Origin: Siphonodentalium dalli | Lineage: Eukaryota > Mollusca > Scaphopoda > Gadilida > Siphonodentaliidae | Direction of reading: 5' to 3' | Length of the DNA stretch: 64,000 nucleotides | NCBI GenBank assembly: GCA_032622095.1 | Contig: CP136066.1 | Coordinates: forward strand, 95,195,319 to 95,259,318 | Shown: one piece after another, positions 1 to 11,379 of the stretch | How the letters are laid out: every line of letters begins with the position of its first letter | Position numbering within the stretch: position 1 is the first letter of the stretch | Notes under the pieces: generated by a model | What the model was told of the DNA's origin: nothing | Databases searched by the model: none | Seen by the model: only the letters and a program-made list of their open reading frames with translations | Program-made: the position numbers and the translations under genes

Positions 1-930
1 AAGTGCGAATTTGGGTATGATCTGATGAGTTATGGCCCTTTTTTCAACTTAGAAAATTTGAATTTTTGCTTGTTTTTGGGTTTCAAGATCGCTTGTTTTT
101 GGGTTTCCGGAATTTCTAGTACGAACTTCTTTTGGAATGGTCATATAGACCTCCTCGGATATCCGCAGTTTCGTCCATGCTTATTCCGAATTGCTACGGT
201 CGGGGGCAAATGCCACGCGACAGCGTACCTCTTGTTGTTTGTTGCTGAAACCATAAACATTGGTTGCTGTTACAGTTAATTGTTTACAAACATTGGTTTC
301 AACAGCGGATTCTCATCACTGGAGGATTATTGGCTACATTTATGTCATTGTATGGTTCAATGGCAGTATGTTGTTTCCAATAGTTTTTCGATAGTGCCAT
401 GTTTGCGTAAACATAACACTCAGAAATCAATCTACTAAATATACATTGTTTATAGATATATGTAGACAATTTCCAGTTATAGAAGTTAGAAATTCCCAAC
501 AGTTGGAAAGCTTGAGGTACCGGCCCAAGTGGAGTGGGAAATTAGGTCTGGTTCAGGAGGTGGGTGAAGTTGGAAATTCTAATTTTGGACAGCAATAATC
601 GCCCCCTCCCCACCGCAAAGGAGGCCATCTAGCCACATTCATGCTCTTCATAATAAATAGCTATAATGTGAACTCAAAATGTTTTGAACAAAAATTTCTT
701 TCCAGAAACATCTAATTTCCTGATAGGAATCATTCATATCAGAATATTTTACACAATGCCCAAATCCAAACAATGGCATTGAGCTTAGATATTATGGCCA
801 GTTCATGTCTCAGTTTAGAGTAATGAAATTGGGGGAAGTAACTTCTCTCCAGCAATATCAGGGAGAGCTGAAGAAATGTAACAGAAAAAAATATATACCA
901 TCATAGTAAAATTTTGAGGAAAATTTCATA
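1..930. other. No gene recognised
   Basis: AT-rich sequence with only short chance reading frames and no exon-like block bounded by splice sites. The one structure seen is a small imperfect inverted repeat at about 243-306, in which GCTGAAACCATAAACATTGG is mirrored by a copy ending in CAACAGC. Confidence 0.5.
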
Positions 931-937
931 TTTGTGC

Positions 938-1492
938 AGGGGGGGGGGGGGTGAAGAAAAAAAATTCCGGCACGTATGTCGGGGTGGGTGGGTGGTCAAA
1001 GCCACCAACAAGCAATTTTTTCCGCAACTAAAAAAAAAAAATCCTGCTTGTTTTTTAGTGTTTTGGCAATGAGTTGGGCTTCAAAACCACTTTGAATGAG
1101 AGAAATAATGTAATTCTAACTGTAAACTGACTGCAAGCAGTTATCGTGTTGTATTTTGTTGCAAATTTTGAAATCCAAGATGGCCGCTGGCAGCCATGTT
1201 TTTTTGGCCGAATGACCTCAAAATGACTCATTCCTATTTACATGTCCATGTTAACATCCATGATAAATAGTATGCACAGAAATTCATATACAGCTGTTTA
1301 CAGTGAATTTCCCCCTGCAAATCTCTGTTTTAGTGTTAAAAGGGGGGGGTGGGTGTCAAAAAATGGTCAGAAAAAACTGCCGAAAACGGAAAAAAAATTG
1401 GCGGTGGGGGTGGGTGGGTACAAAAAATGATCGAAAGGGAAAAAATGCCATACGTGCCTGAATTTTTTTTCCGACCCCCCCCCTGATTTGTG
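938..1492. mobile_element. Foldback/MITE-like element with G-run/C-run termini
   Basis: The left end is a run of 13 G followed by TGAAGAAAAAAAATTCCGGC and ACGTATG. The right end is its reverse complement, CATACGTGCC then a poly-T stretch, CCGA and a C run. That gives terminal inverted repeats of about 35 bp around roughly 480 bp of AT-rich DNA, which also contains GGGTGGGTGGG tracts on the inner sides. The 62-codon frame inside is not convincing. A non-autonomous DNA transposon is the likely identity; the superfamily is not known. Confidence 0.55.
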
Positions 1493-2133
1493 TACCTAAA
1501 TATTAAAATAACACAGTTACAATTTTATTTTTATTATCTTTATCTTAATAGAGTTTGTCTCTCATGTGGAATGGGGAGGGTTAAGCAATGAACACTTGAT
1601 TGTCACTTGCAATTCTTTCAAATATTCAAAGGTATATATTTAAAGTTTTTTTTTTAATTTCAGACTTTCGGATAGTGAAATCCTGTGTTAGGTAGGTACA
1701 TTTTATTATGGTTCAGTTATATGTTTCATTAATATATTTACAGGAAAATATTGATTATAGTCGCAAACATCGAATGTCTTCAACATATTAAAATTATTGC
1801 TGCTGCACTTCTGTTTCAGTTGGCTCACTTCTGTTTCAGTTGGCTTATGATCATAACACTTGGATTTACATGTATTTTCAACCCTCTGAAAAAGTTTTCT
1901 ATGGGATGTATGTATTATCACTTCATCTATATCTACTATATATTTTGAGACTTCCAGAATATATATGTATATCCTTTATAGACTCGAAAACGGCTCCACC
2001 GATTGAGCTCAAACTTCCTATCTAAGGGTAAAAAGCCACGGGCAGTGTTTACCGCCTTTGAGAAGATCTGAGCACTCATTCTCCCTTCCCTCTGTCACCG
2101 TCCTCAGCAGGTAGTGGTTAACGCACCTTAATT

Positions 2134-2256
2134 TTCCATATTTGGTTTTGTTAACCGAATAACGCTCTTTATTGCCTTGGGTTTTCGCCTACGGCTGTTT
2201 GCAAGCTAATTTCCATATTTGGTTTTGTTAACCGAATAACGCTCTTTATTGCCTTG
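2134..2256 (+). repeat. Local tandem duplication, about 45 bp
   Basis: The stretch from TTCCATATTTGGTTTTG through AACGCTCTTTATTGCCTTG occurs twice in direct orientation, at about 2134-2180 and 2210-2256. The two copies are separated by about 30 bp including GTTTTCGCCTACGG. They are nearly identical, so the duplication is recent. No coding content is seen. Confidence 0.7.
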
Positions 2257-2339
2257 TGTGTTTGCAAGCTTTCCGGAAATTATCTGTTCATCTGTTTTCC
2301 GCATTCTGCGATGTGTCGAGCGCGTCAGTAATTATCCAG

Positions 2340-2805
2340 GTGGGGATGTGGAGTCCAAATTGCTTTGTTAGCTCAATCGGTGCGCTCAAATACGGGACTG
2401 GGAATACTTGAAATGGGTACCCGCAAATGACCGTCGGCGATATTTCGGGCATCAGCAGCAACGTGAAATTTGTTATGTATGGTCAACTCAGGACGTAGAA
2501 TATTTTTGTCGGGTCAGTTTGTCCACCCGACGTGACCTTGACCTTGAAACGGGTACCCGCAAATGATATTTCGGGCATCATCATGCTATCGGCGTGCCTG
2601 TACGGGGTTAACTTGAAAAACAAAAATTAATGGATCGACCAAATCCATGGGTCGAATCCCGCCAGTGGCGGGCTAATCTGCTAGTTTTTATATAAAAGAG
2701 TAGCATCTGTCTGTCTGTCCAGATTTTCATCCCAGGACCCTGGACCGATTTCAACCAGATTTGGTATGGTGACTCTGGATACCCTGGCGAATGTGATAAT
2801 GGCAT
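2340..2805 (+). repeat. Dispersed repeat with tRNA-like promoter boxes
   Basis: The part at 2687-2805 (AAAAGAGTAGCATCTGTC through TGGTATGGTGACTC to AATGGCATTAA) has a diverged second copy at 19383-19505, so it is an interspersed repeat. GTTAGCTCAATCGGTGCGC at about 2367 resembles a pol III A box, and GGGTCGAATCCCGCC at about 2650 resembles a B box. Their spacing of about 280 bp is too long for one tRNA-type promoter, so a SINE assignment is only a possibility. Confidence 0.4.
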
Positions 2806-3793
2806 TAATTTTTCAAAATTTTTATTTCAAAAAATTTTATTTCCAAAAAAAAAAAAATTAAGCAAGGAGTGTTTTTTTTTTCGAATCGAATTGAAAAAAA
2901 AATTGGTGAAAGGCACAAAGTTGTATAAAATAGTGATCCATTAATTGTAATATCATCTCAATTGTTAAAATTTCCATACTCAGTCATATTTTAATCCATA
3001 AATCCTAAAAATATATTAGATATGCAGGTATTAGCATTATTAAATTTTAAAACTGATTCATACTCTCTATTTTGTGTCTGATACATTGGCATTTAGCTCC
3101 CCACAAAGGAAAGATGTGATTATAGGAGGTAATAGGCTGCTCCAATATTATAGCCTGGTTTGCAAACATTTGGGTGGGGGAAAATTAGATGCAGAAGGGA
3201 AAACAATTATTACAAAAATATACATCACCACCCCAAAAGTTGATTTGATGCATGAATTTCACAAAAGTTTGGAAACTTATATGTTTTATTCAAATTATAA
3301 CAATAGACTGAGGTATTTCACCCCCATATAACAATAATGGAATGATAAACTTCGTGAAAGAAAAGATTCTGTCATCAACAATTTTAATCACCACATGCTT
3401 CATGTTAGTAAACATGAATATGGACCATTATAATGAAATAAAAGTGGTATTTTTAAATATATGGGAAAAAGATGCATTGGTTTGTAAGGTCAAAGCGAAA
3501 TGCAGGAAAAAACTGTAAGAGATAATAAAATAGACACTTAGCTCTGTTTTGTTAATAGCGGTGTCTATTTTGTTTTACATAACAAATACATCACACCTCT
3601 TTCCTATAAATTCTCACAGGTAAAATAGCCATTGGCGCAGAAGTTAACCCTTTTTAGTGAAGTTTGAATTTTGTTTTGCGGCGTGAAAAATTAGAGAGTA
3701 TTTTTTAGTGCTGTTCTTACACTAGTTACGAAAACAGAAGATTTAACCCTTCCATGACTGGAGCTTGCTGAAATTTTGAGAAAACCCTGTGCC

Positions 3794-4003
3794 TACAGTA
3801 ACGCCCTAAATAATCGACTCCTAAACCACAGCAGAATTATGGGTAACTTTTCAGGATTTAGTCGGAAATATGGCTTGTTGCCATTCATCAGAATGTGAGA
3901 GCTTTCCGATGAATGGCAACAAGCCATATTTCCGACTAAATCCTGTAAAGTTACCCATAATACTGCTGTGGTTAAGGAGTCAATTATTTAGGCCATTATT
4001 GTA
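3794..4003. mobile_element. Family A palindromic MITE, copy 1 (nested in family B)
   Basis: Near-perfect palindrome of 210 bp starting TACAGTAACGCCCTAAATAA and ending with the reverse complement (GGCCATTATTGTA). The inner arms carry GATTTAGTCGGAAATATGG and GAGCTTTCCGATGAATGGC. The TA at each end fits TA target duplication as in Tc1/mariner-type elements. It splits the family B sequence at CCTGTGCC / TTCGAGTCTCCC, so it inserted after B. Confidence 0.8.
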
Positions 4004-4155
4004 TATTCGAGTCTCCCTCAAGGAGCCTTGCATATGTAAAAGAATATATTGGCTCAAAACAATATTTACCTTGGCCTTGTAAGCCAGTGCAATCTCTTAT
4101 TTATGTGAGGCTCCCTATGGGAGACTCTCATATATAAGATAATGCACTGGCATCT

Positions 4156-4441
4156 TTAACCCTTTGAGTGCCAGGTCCGATTTTTGTATCAACCCATATA
4201 CCCTGTGCCAATGCATTCTCTTATATATGCGAGTCGACCATAGGTCGCCTCGCATATATAAGAGAATGCATTGGCCTAACATTTTTTCATCATTTCTTAT
4301 TATTTTTTACAATTTTTTACAATTTTAATCATTTTTTCTTATATTCTTTAACAGACATTTTTTTTTTTTTTTTTTTAGGGCAGATTTTACAGACTGTAAA
4401 TTAGGGCCGATGAGATCGGCCCCTGGCACTGAAAGGGTTAA
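4156..4441. mobile_element. Family C TTAA element carrying the hairpin cassette
   Basis: The ends are TTAACCCTTTGAGTGCCAGG and CCTGGCACTGAAAGGGTTAA. The left 45 bp match the palindromic family C copy at 15439-15628 (TCCGATTTTTGTATCAACC). Here the inner palindrome is replaced by the hairpin cassette found in families B and D (CCAATGCATTCTC...GAGAATGCATTGG, about 4209-4274) plus a T-rich tract. A near-repeat of AATGCACTGGCAT flanks the insertion in the outer B element. Confidence 0.7.
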
Positions 4442-4499
4442 TGCACTGGCATATTTAATGCTGCACCATCGCAGCTCCCATCACAAAAGGGTTAAATGC

Positions 4500-5880
4500 A
4501 GAAGCCCTGTAGACATACCTTTTTTTTTTTTTTTGGCTTAAAAAGTTACACCAAATGTTAATCTTTCAGATTTTAAGAAAATTCAGTACATATGTACCAT
4601 ACTGAAAACACTATACACTGACATTTTTTAACTGAAGCCTATGGAAAATATTTATGATATTGTAACAATAAACAAAGCTATTAAACTGCAGTTGCCTTAG
4701 AGTGGGAAACCTCCAACATTCTACTTTGGTTAGAATTTGTTTCCCTGCCAAAACCTTGAGAATATTGATTCCTCTGTTGCTGTTTATGTAGCCTCCCAAC
4801 ACTGCCAATTAAGTTTTAAATAAACTCAACATACTAACATCCTGATCAATTATTTTCAAATAAAATAAAAAAAACCCACAAATTCTCCATATGATTGGAA
4901 TATTTCCATAATCTGCTTGAGATGATCTAGATAAATACCGTTTTGAATGAAGGCAGGCATAATCAGTGTTTATAAAATGGTAAACAAGGTTCTTTGCCAA
5001 GTCGGCTGTTCCTCATATAAAACTTTAGTTTATATATATTAAGGGAATACTCATGTGATACATGTACATTGAGTATTTAATTTAGCAAATTTGAAGGAAC
5101 ATAGCTGTTTTTCTCAATGGTATTGCAGTTTTTAGCTGAGGACTATATTTAGTGATACAATTTTAATATTTTTCTACCATGAATGTTGGTAATTCTCTCA
5201 AGTTGAAAAGATAATCAGGGTTCATTGGCTAATCTAGAATCCTGGAAAGTTTTAGAATTAATAAAAAGCAACTCCAAATTATGGAAAAAGGCACCTTTTT
5301 TAACCTCCCTAAAAATCCACCCCATTAGCTGCCTTTCTGGAATTTCATGGAATTTCAAAATTATCCTTGAATTATCCTTGAATTTGAAGCTTGTGGGTAA
5401 AATATCAATACCACAGGACCTTTTTAGAAAATAATACTAATTTAACTGCATGATGCTGAAACTAAGTTGTGAACAGTTAATAACTATTTAAGATTTATCA
5501 TACATATAACTCAAATCCTGCCTATAGCGAAGTCTGGTACAGTTATAGAATTTCATTGGCTTGAGGTCTTGGATAAATTTCTGAAAATCCTGGAAAAGTT
5601 TTGGAAAATTCATGCAGTTTCATCTTTGGATAGGTTTATGAACACTGATAATGTTAAATGTACTGGTGGGGTTTTTGTTCATGGACAACACTTCTAACAA
5701 CAAAAGAAATTTAATTTTAATGAAAACTCATTTTGATTCACACAGTGGTAGTAATTAAAAAACATCTTGTTTCATGCATATTCCAGTGGCTAATTATCCC
5801 ATTTGTTGAACTTATTATCTGAATATTTCGCTCAATTAAATAGGACTCATTCTGTAATTATATTAATTACCTGTCATCTG
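4500..5880. other. No gene recognised
   Basis: AT-rich sequence without recognisable exons. Short direct repeats occur at about 5360-5390 (ATTATCCTTGAATT twice), and a TCCTGGAAA(A)GTTTTGGAAAA motif recurs at 5239 and 5590. These suggest an old diverged repeat; nothing else is supported. Confidence 0.45.
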
Positions 5881-5886
5881 CTTAGA

Positions 5887-6111
5887 TGGATTCTCCCACT
5901 CAGTTATAATAATATACATTGGAATGGTCTATTATTCATCTGGAGGGGTTTTCAGGAAAAATAAGCAGACGACAGATAATCATATTGCAGAAAGAGTCAA
6001 ATTTATTGGCGGGAAATGATCAGATAATATGGTCGTTTGTTGAACATATTATCTGAACATTTCCTAAGCGATACCTACTCATCAATGAGTGTTTTGTATA
6101 GAAAGGATTAA
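5887..6111 (+). mobile_element. Family F TTAA element, 5'-truncated copy
   Basis: It contains the family F order: TGGATTCTCCCACTCAGTTA, ATACATTGGAATGGTCTATT, CTGGAGGGGTTTTCAGG, the inner palindrome around TTGTTGAACATATTATCTGA, then CATCAATGAGTG and GAAAGGATTAA. The usual TTAACCCTTTCTTTACTAAA start is missing. No protein is encoded. Confidence 0.65.
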
Positions 6112-6142
6112 AAGAGGTATTCTTCAAATGTATTTCGAACAT

Positions 6143-6568
6143 GTGCAGAAGGTTTTCTATTAATTGGTCAGAAATGTCCAGATGACCTTGTTATCTGAAC
6201 ATTTCCTAAGGGCATAGCCGTATGGGCCAGTGAGGTTGGGAGGGCTCAAAATTCTGAAAATTTTCGGGCAAATTGGAGATATTTTTGGTAAAATTTGGAC
6301 AATTTTCAGGCAAATTGAATGGTATTTCAGGTGGAAATTGTGGCAAATTACAGTATTTTTCACATTTTTGCCCGATTATACATTATCATGTAAAAAATAT
6401 TCGGGCAAAATGTCTCAGCCCACCCTAAAATTTTTGGTGCTGTACAGCTATGGCTAAGGGAACACATGCAGAAGGATTTCTATTAATTGGTCAGAAGTGT
6501 CCAGATGACATTATCTGAACATTTCCTATGGGAACTACTCATCAGTGAGTATTTAGTATAGAAATGCT
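6143..6568 (+). mobile_element. Family F fragments split by an inserted repeat
   Basis: Two partial family F 3' parts (GCAGAAGG...TTCTATTAATTGGTCAG) lie at 6143-6212 and 6467-6568. Between them, at about 6213-6455, is a different AT-rich repeat whose ends carry CATAGCCGTATGG and CTATGGCTA, with CTAAGGG on both sides. The arrangement looks like an insertion plus local duplication. The reading frames at 6160-6457 are spurious, being only AAATT/TTCGGGCAAA repetition. Confidence 0.5.
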
Positions 6569-6639
6569 GAATCATAGCTATTTTTTTTGTATACACAATT
6601 TGAATTATTACAAATGTAATATTTCACTTTCAGGAAAAC

Positions 6640-6843
6640 AAATAGCAGAAAGAATTGATGCAAAGCGTCGTGCCGCATCAGTATTATAGGGAGAGAACCC
6701 CCCATCGGAAGATTATTAAAACGAGACCGACTCATCAGGACAATAAGCCAGCTTTATCCTGAGTTCAGTGGAGACGATCTGCATCCTAACACGGTGATCA
6801 TGCTACAAAAGGACGAGCATTGCTCAGATATAGGAGACCTGTG
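6640..6843 (+). other. Possible coding exon or gene relic
   Basis: After a good acceptor-like tract (TTTCACTTTCAG) there is non-repetitive sequence with better coding character than its surroundings. One frame reads KQIAERIDAKRRAAS and then stops. The neighbouring frame stays open as REPPIGRLLKRDRLIRT and SQLYPEFSGDDLHPNTV to a TGA at about 6841-6843. It may be a terminal exon using the later AG of TATTATAG, or a relic with one frameshift. The family is not recognised. Confidence 0.3.
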
Positions 6844-6956
6844 AGGAAAGTTCAAACTCCTATGCATATGTACATCCATCTTCATTCATAAGTCTGGCGT
6901 AGCCCTTCACACTGTGTTTTCTGGTCTATATCATCACCATCTTCAAACAACGTAGC

Positions 6957-7060
6957 AACCCTTTCTTTACCAAATGGATTCTTCCTTTCAGTTATAAAAA
7001 TATACATTGGAATTGTCTATTATTTATCTGGAGGGATATTCAGGAAAGAGAAGAGTCTGT
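6957..7060 (+). mobile_element. Family F 5' fragment
   Basis: It starts AACCCTTTCTTTACCAAATGG, continues through ATACATTGGAATTGTCTATT and CTGGAGGGATATTCAGG, and then loses similarity. A solo 5' end of the TTAA-type family F element. Confidence 0.6.
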
Positions 7061-7084
7061 TGACTTTGACTTGAAATCTAAATA

Positions 7085-7304
7085 TACAGTAATGCTCTAA
7101 GTAATCGACTTCTTAATTAACCACAGCAGAATTATGGGTAACTTTTCAGGATTTAGTCGGAAATATGGCTTGTTGCCATTCATCGGAAAGCTCTCCCCGA
7201 GAGCTTTCCGATGAATGGTAACAAGCCATATTTCCAACTAAATCCTGAAAAGTTACCCATAATTCTGCTGTGGTTAAGAAGTCGATTACTTAGAGCATTA
7301 ATAT
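7085..7304. mobile_element. Family A palindromic MITE, copy 2
   Basis: Almost perfect palindrome TACAGTAATGCTCTAAGTAA ... TTAGAGCATTAATATA. The centre is GGAAAGCTCTCCCCGAGAGC, so both long arms are complete. The flanking bases are consistent with a TA target. About 220 bp, non-coding; a transcript would fold into a ~100 bp stem. Confidence 0.85.
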
Positions 7305-7509
7305 ACATGGGCATTTCATAGTCACTTTGAACAGTGATTTGTAGATTGTAAGTTTTGAGTCTGAGATGATACAGAAAACCAGTCGAAGGGGGGCATATGC
7401 CAGCGAAATCATCCGTTTATCTCAAATTAATCATCTGAATTTATAATGTATATAATTTCATTTATACGGAATGCCTGATTACTATCCACTCATCAACCAA
7501 TCATTCAAT

Positions 7510-7763
7510 CAAGCCTTGAAATAGGGTGTCTGTCATTTGCAGAATGAGGTCCCCAGAGTGTGAATTTAGTGATGCTACCCCGCATAGTGGGCTAGCATCA
7601 CCAAATTCACCCTCTGGGAATCTCATTCTGCTGAGGTGTAAGCAGAATGAGGTCCCCAGAGGGTGAATTTGGTGATGCTAGCCCGCTATGTGGGGTAGCA
7701 TCACTAAATTCACCCTCTGGGGACCTCATTCTGCAAATTACAGACACCCTATTTCAAGGCTTG
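7510..7763. mobile_element. Family E palindromic element, complete
   Basis: Begins CAAGCCTTGAAATAGGGTGT and ends with its exact reverse complement. The inside has two pairs of GCAGAATGAGGTCCCCAGAG / TGGGGACCTCATTCTGC hairpins around GTGATGCTA...TAGCATCAC. The whole 254 bp can fold on itself. No coding sequence. The superfamily is unknown and no clear target duplication was seen. Confidence 0.85.
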
Positions 7764-7769
7764 CATTCA

Positions 7770-9210
7770 ATGAATAGAGCTGCATCCCGTTTCTGAGTTT
7801 CCTGTTTCCCATATTGCCTCAGTCTCTAAACAGTATCATTTTAATACTGCCGATAAAAATGCACACCTATAGCATAATGAATTACTACTGATATTAAGAA
7901 TAGGAAACTACGTCACTAGAATTTGTGTATTTTCTATCAGTTGTCATTTTGACATATCTGTAGTTACGATAACGGTTTCGAAAAGCCAAACATGGGCACA
8001 TGAACTTTACATGCAATCATCGAGCATATCGCTGACTATGACCTGATAACAACATAATTAAGTACAAAATAATAACGGCTAACTGAACCGTATCATCTTA
8101 CTGTGAGTGGCAATAAGTTTGAACAGCATTATATTATCACAAATGGACTCATAGTCGTCAATTCTTCGAAAAGTTTTTTGGACCGTCTGAAAAGTTTACT
8201 ATTTTACTATTAGCTTTTCGTAATTCTTGTAGTAGTAGTTCATTATGCTAATGGTGTCAATTAGCAGATGAAGAGAGGTCTAAAAATTACACAGATCAAA
8301 TGTGTGAGACATGCAAATCATAGTAAAACATGCTACGAATACTTGTGTGTTGCTATTCGTTAGATTGAAAAAAAAGTGGTTTATAAATGTCTATTAAACC
8401 AGAATTACATATAAAAAAAATTCCAACATATTCTTCAACCAAACGACTTTATGTGCTTTGCAATGACTTAACAAACTCATAGATACTTAATATCACCTCA
8501 AAAATATTCCACAGACCATATTGGTCGTTTTTTCTCTTATATGGTAAAAATAAAGACTGATCACCGGTTGCTTGATTGAGCCATTCACCACTCCTGTGGG
8601 CGCAGGGGAATGGTGGAGGCTGGATTGCTTCCCCTTTCTGATTCAATAGAATTCATTGACCCAGTTTTTTCTCTTCATCAGTCAGGACATCGGTATAATA
8701 GACACCGGCAAAAGAAATTTTCAGGTGAATCCGTACATCGCATTGAAGTTAACATTATCAGAGGCATTTAGACGTCTGTGATGCATCCATTATGTTGTAT
8801 CCATTAATGCACACAATGGAGAGATTCTATTTTCAACATAACGCAAGCCCCAACTCTTACCTTATTTGGTCATTTAAATTACGTGCATTATGGCTTTTCT
8901 TGTTTTCATTCAATAAAAGATGACGGCTGTCTGCAAATTGAAGAAAAGATTTAGTTGTTGGGATTGGATTTGAATGCTTTGGCATTATCGTAGAATTAAA
9001 TTTTAACCAATAGATGGATTTGCAATATTACATTTACTCAAATATCAAACTTATCAGCTGCAATAGGAGTTATGCGTATTAATAAATTGGACAGCTGGTT
9101 CAATTGGGGCAAGGACCAGTCAAATGCGTGAAATTTGGCAACAACTGTCTTAAGTTTCTACTTCACGGAAGTAAAAGTACATTTTATATAATGATAGTTT
9201 TTCATCTCAA
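7770..9210. other. No gene recognised
   Basis: AT-rich sequence with chance frames only. No repeat family from elsewhere in the window was recognised, and no splice-bounded coding block was found on either strand. Confidence 0.45.
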
Positions 9211-9212
9211 AG

Positions 9213-9429
9213 TACAGTAATGCTCTAATTAATCGACCTCTTAACCAAAGCAGAATTATGGGTAACTTTTCAGGATTTAGTCGGAAATATGGCTTGTTGA
9301 CATTTATCGGAAAGCTCTCCCCGAGAGCTTTCCAATGAATGGCAACAAGCCATATTTCCGACTAAATCCTGAAAAGTTACCCATAATTCTGCTTTGGTTA
9401 AGAGGTCGATTAATTAGAGCATTACTGTA
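9213..9429. mobile_element. Family A palindromic MITE, copy 3
   Basis: TACAGTAATGCTCTAATTAA at the left and TTAATTAGAGCATTACTGTA at the right, with complete arms meeting at AAGCTCTCCCCGAGAGCTTT. It is one of the best preserved copies, with only scattered arm mismatches, and is TA-bounded. Confidence 0.85.
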
Positions 9430-9660
9430 TATTATACAAATGCTCAGTGAATGAACATTGCAATCTAAGCTGTTGTCTGCCATTGTTTCTGTGACTCTCG
9501 TGTCACTTTACTTGCATTGACTCAATGTCTCTTGTTGAATAGGCTTGTTCCTGGTCCTAAACTGCTAAAATCTAAAAGCGTAGTAACCTGATCCCGTTAG
9601 CTTCTGTGGCAAGAGTATGGGAATCAGGAAACTTGAATGTTATGGTATCCCATTGAGTTT

Positions 9661-9921
9661 TTAACTGTTCCATGACTGGAGCTTCTTGAAATTTTGCAAA
9701 ACCCTGTGCCAATGCGTTTTCTTATGTATGCGAGTATCCCATAGGGAGCCTCACATATATAAGATAATGCATTGGCCTAAAGACATATATCTTGACCATG
9801 TATGCCAGTGCATTCTCTTATATATGTGAGGCTCCCTATGGGAGACTCACATATATAAGAGAATGCACTGGCAGGGTCTTTTAATGCTGCATCAGCACAG
9901 CTCCCGTCATGAAAGGGTTAA
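9661..9921. mobile_element. Family B TTAA-flanked double-hairpin element
   Basis: Ends are TTAACTGTTCCATGACTGG and GTCATGAAAGGGTTAA. Two hairpin cassettes lie head to tail: CCAATGCGTTTTC...GATAATGCATTGG, then CCAGTGCATTCTC...GAGAATGCACTGG, joined by a spacer with ATATATCTTGACC. The outer module also contains the GCTGCATCAGCACAGC block common to B copies. Confidence 0.8.
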
Positions 9922-10260
9922 AGATGTCCAAGTGCTTTGATGATTCAATACAAATTGATCATTTAGGTGCAAAGAAACAAAACAAGTTCTAGTTATTATA
10001 CTAAAAAAATACAGAATAATAAAAGGAGGCAATTAATGTCAATTTTGAAAGGTTCATATTCTGCAGGCCACACAGTCACCATTTTGTTTTTCAGGCTACC
10101 CATGCAATTGGTTGATTATATCTGCAAATAATTATTTGATTGACAGATGTGGAAAGATTCATTCCAGCAGAATGAAAAATAAAAAGGATGCATGCATAGG
10201 ACTTCAGGAGTATGCAGAAGGGCATGAGAAGCAAAAGTTTAATTTTGTGTGTCCTTATCT

Positions 10261-10682
10261 TTAAAGATGGTCTACCTCTTCCCAAAAAGTTTTCTATAGA
10301 TTCTGGGGTATAAAATAATAGATATGAGCCGAGGACACCTGTCCGGAAAAGTTTCTATCAATTAATAAAAAATTTCTTTAGAATTTCTTTTCACATCTGT
10401 GGGACAATTTTATGGTTTATTTTTAGAATTGAAATCCGCGCTGAAACGTTCAGAGCTTACCAGAATCATACCAAGAAGTACAACTCTATCTTCTTAGTAG
10501 GTTCAATCGCGAGAAGTTATATTTCAACTATAGATTACCATGATCTTGCTATCGAAATAAACCACTGTATTATGTTTTTATAGATACATGTATTTTATTC
10601 ACAAAATATCTAGTTTCAAAATCGGGATTTATAAAAATTATGTCATTGTAATTGTGGCCCGGGAGATATAGACCATCTTTAA
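10261..10682. mobile_element. Family H TTAA element, complete
   Basis: The left end TTAAAGATGGTCTACCTCTT is mirrored by the right end GAGATATAGACCATCTTTAA, giving ~20 bp terminal inverted repeats bounded by TTAA. The interior includes AAAAGTTTCTATCAATTAAT, CAACTCTATCTTCTTAG and AATCGGGATTTATAAAAATTA. A second partial copy lies at 47645-47916. Non-coding, about 420 bp. Confidence 0.7.
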
Positions 10683-11114
10683 AGTTAGAAATTTATTATA
10701 ACCATTCTAAAGCTTGAGTATATACAACTCAAATTGTGACCATTTTACTTGAATATGAAATTAAGAATCCATTTACTTGAAACATATATAGTTGTTTTCC
10801 TTGCTGTTACTATTTATATATATTGAAAAGATTTCTGAGAGTTGTACATATGTAATATAAAATCTCATGTATACTCATATATTGTTTAGAGACTCTTTAG
10901 TGGTGCTAATGTATAAAATGTTATGTCTCCTGATTTGAGTTCACTCTCTACACATCGTTAATTCAATGAGTGAATCAGAACTTGCAATTCCAGATGCCAA
11001 TGAACACACTGTGTGAACGGCACCAAACGAAACCCGGATAGGATCCTACAAGAAACCTGTGAACATTGTTCACAAGAAACCTGTGAACATTGTTCACAAG
11101 AAACCTGATTTATA

Positions 11115-11359
11115 TTAACCCTTTAATGATGGGAGCTGTGCTGGTGCAGCATTAGAGATCATGTGCCAGTGCATCATCTTATATATGCGAGTCTCCCATA
11201 AGAGGATGCACTCGCTTACAAGGTCAATGAAACTATTGTTAGGCCAACATATTCTCTTATATATGCGAGGCTCCCTATGGGAGACTCGCATATATAAGAG
11301 ATTGCATTGGCACCAGGTTTTCGCATAATTTCAGGAAGCGCCAGTCATGGAAGAGTTAA
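11115..11359. mobile_element. Family B TTAA element
   Basis: Runs from TTAACCCTTTAATGATGGG to GTCATGGAAGAGTTAA. The first cassette is rearranged (GCGAGTCTCCCATAAGAGGATG), so it has lost one arm. The second is complete, with ATTCTCTTATATATGCGAGG facing CGCATATATAAGAGATTGC. A spacer with ACTATTGTTAGGCCAA links them. Confidence 0.75.
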
Positions 11360-11379
11360 CATGTAATCCGGGGTTCTTG

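Larger units (their letters stand above)
3743..4495. mobile_element. Family B TTAA-flanked hairpin element, copy 1, interrupted twice
   Basis: It begins TTAACCCTTCCATGACTGGAGC and ends GGGAGC-complement ...AAAAGGGTTAA, the termini used by the other B copies. The body holds the usual paired hairpins (CCAGTGCA / GAGGCTCCCTATGGGAGACTC / TGCACTGG). A family A palindrome sits inside at 3794-4003 and a family C element at 4156-4441, so this is a three-deep nest. No protein is encoded. Confidence 0.75.
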
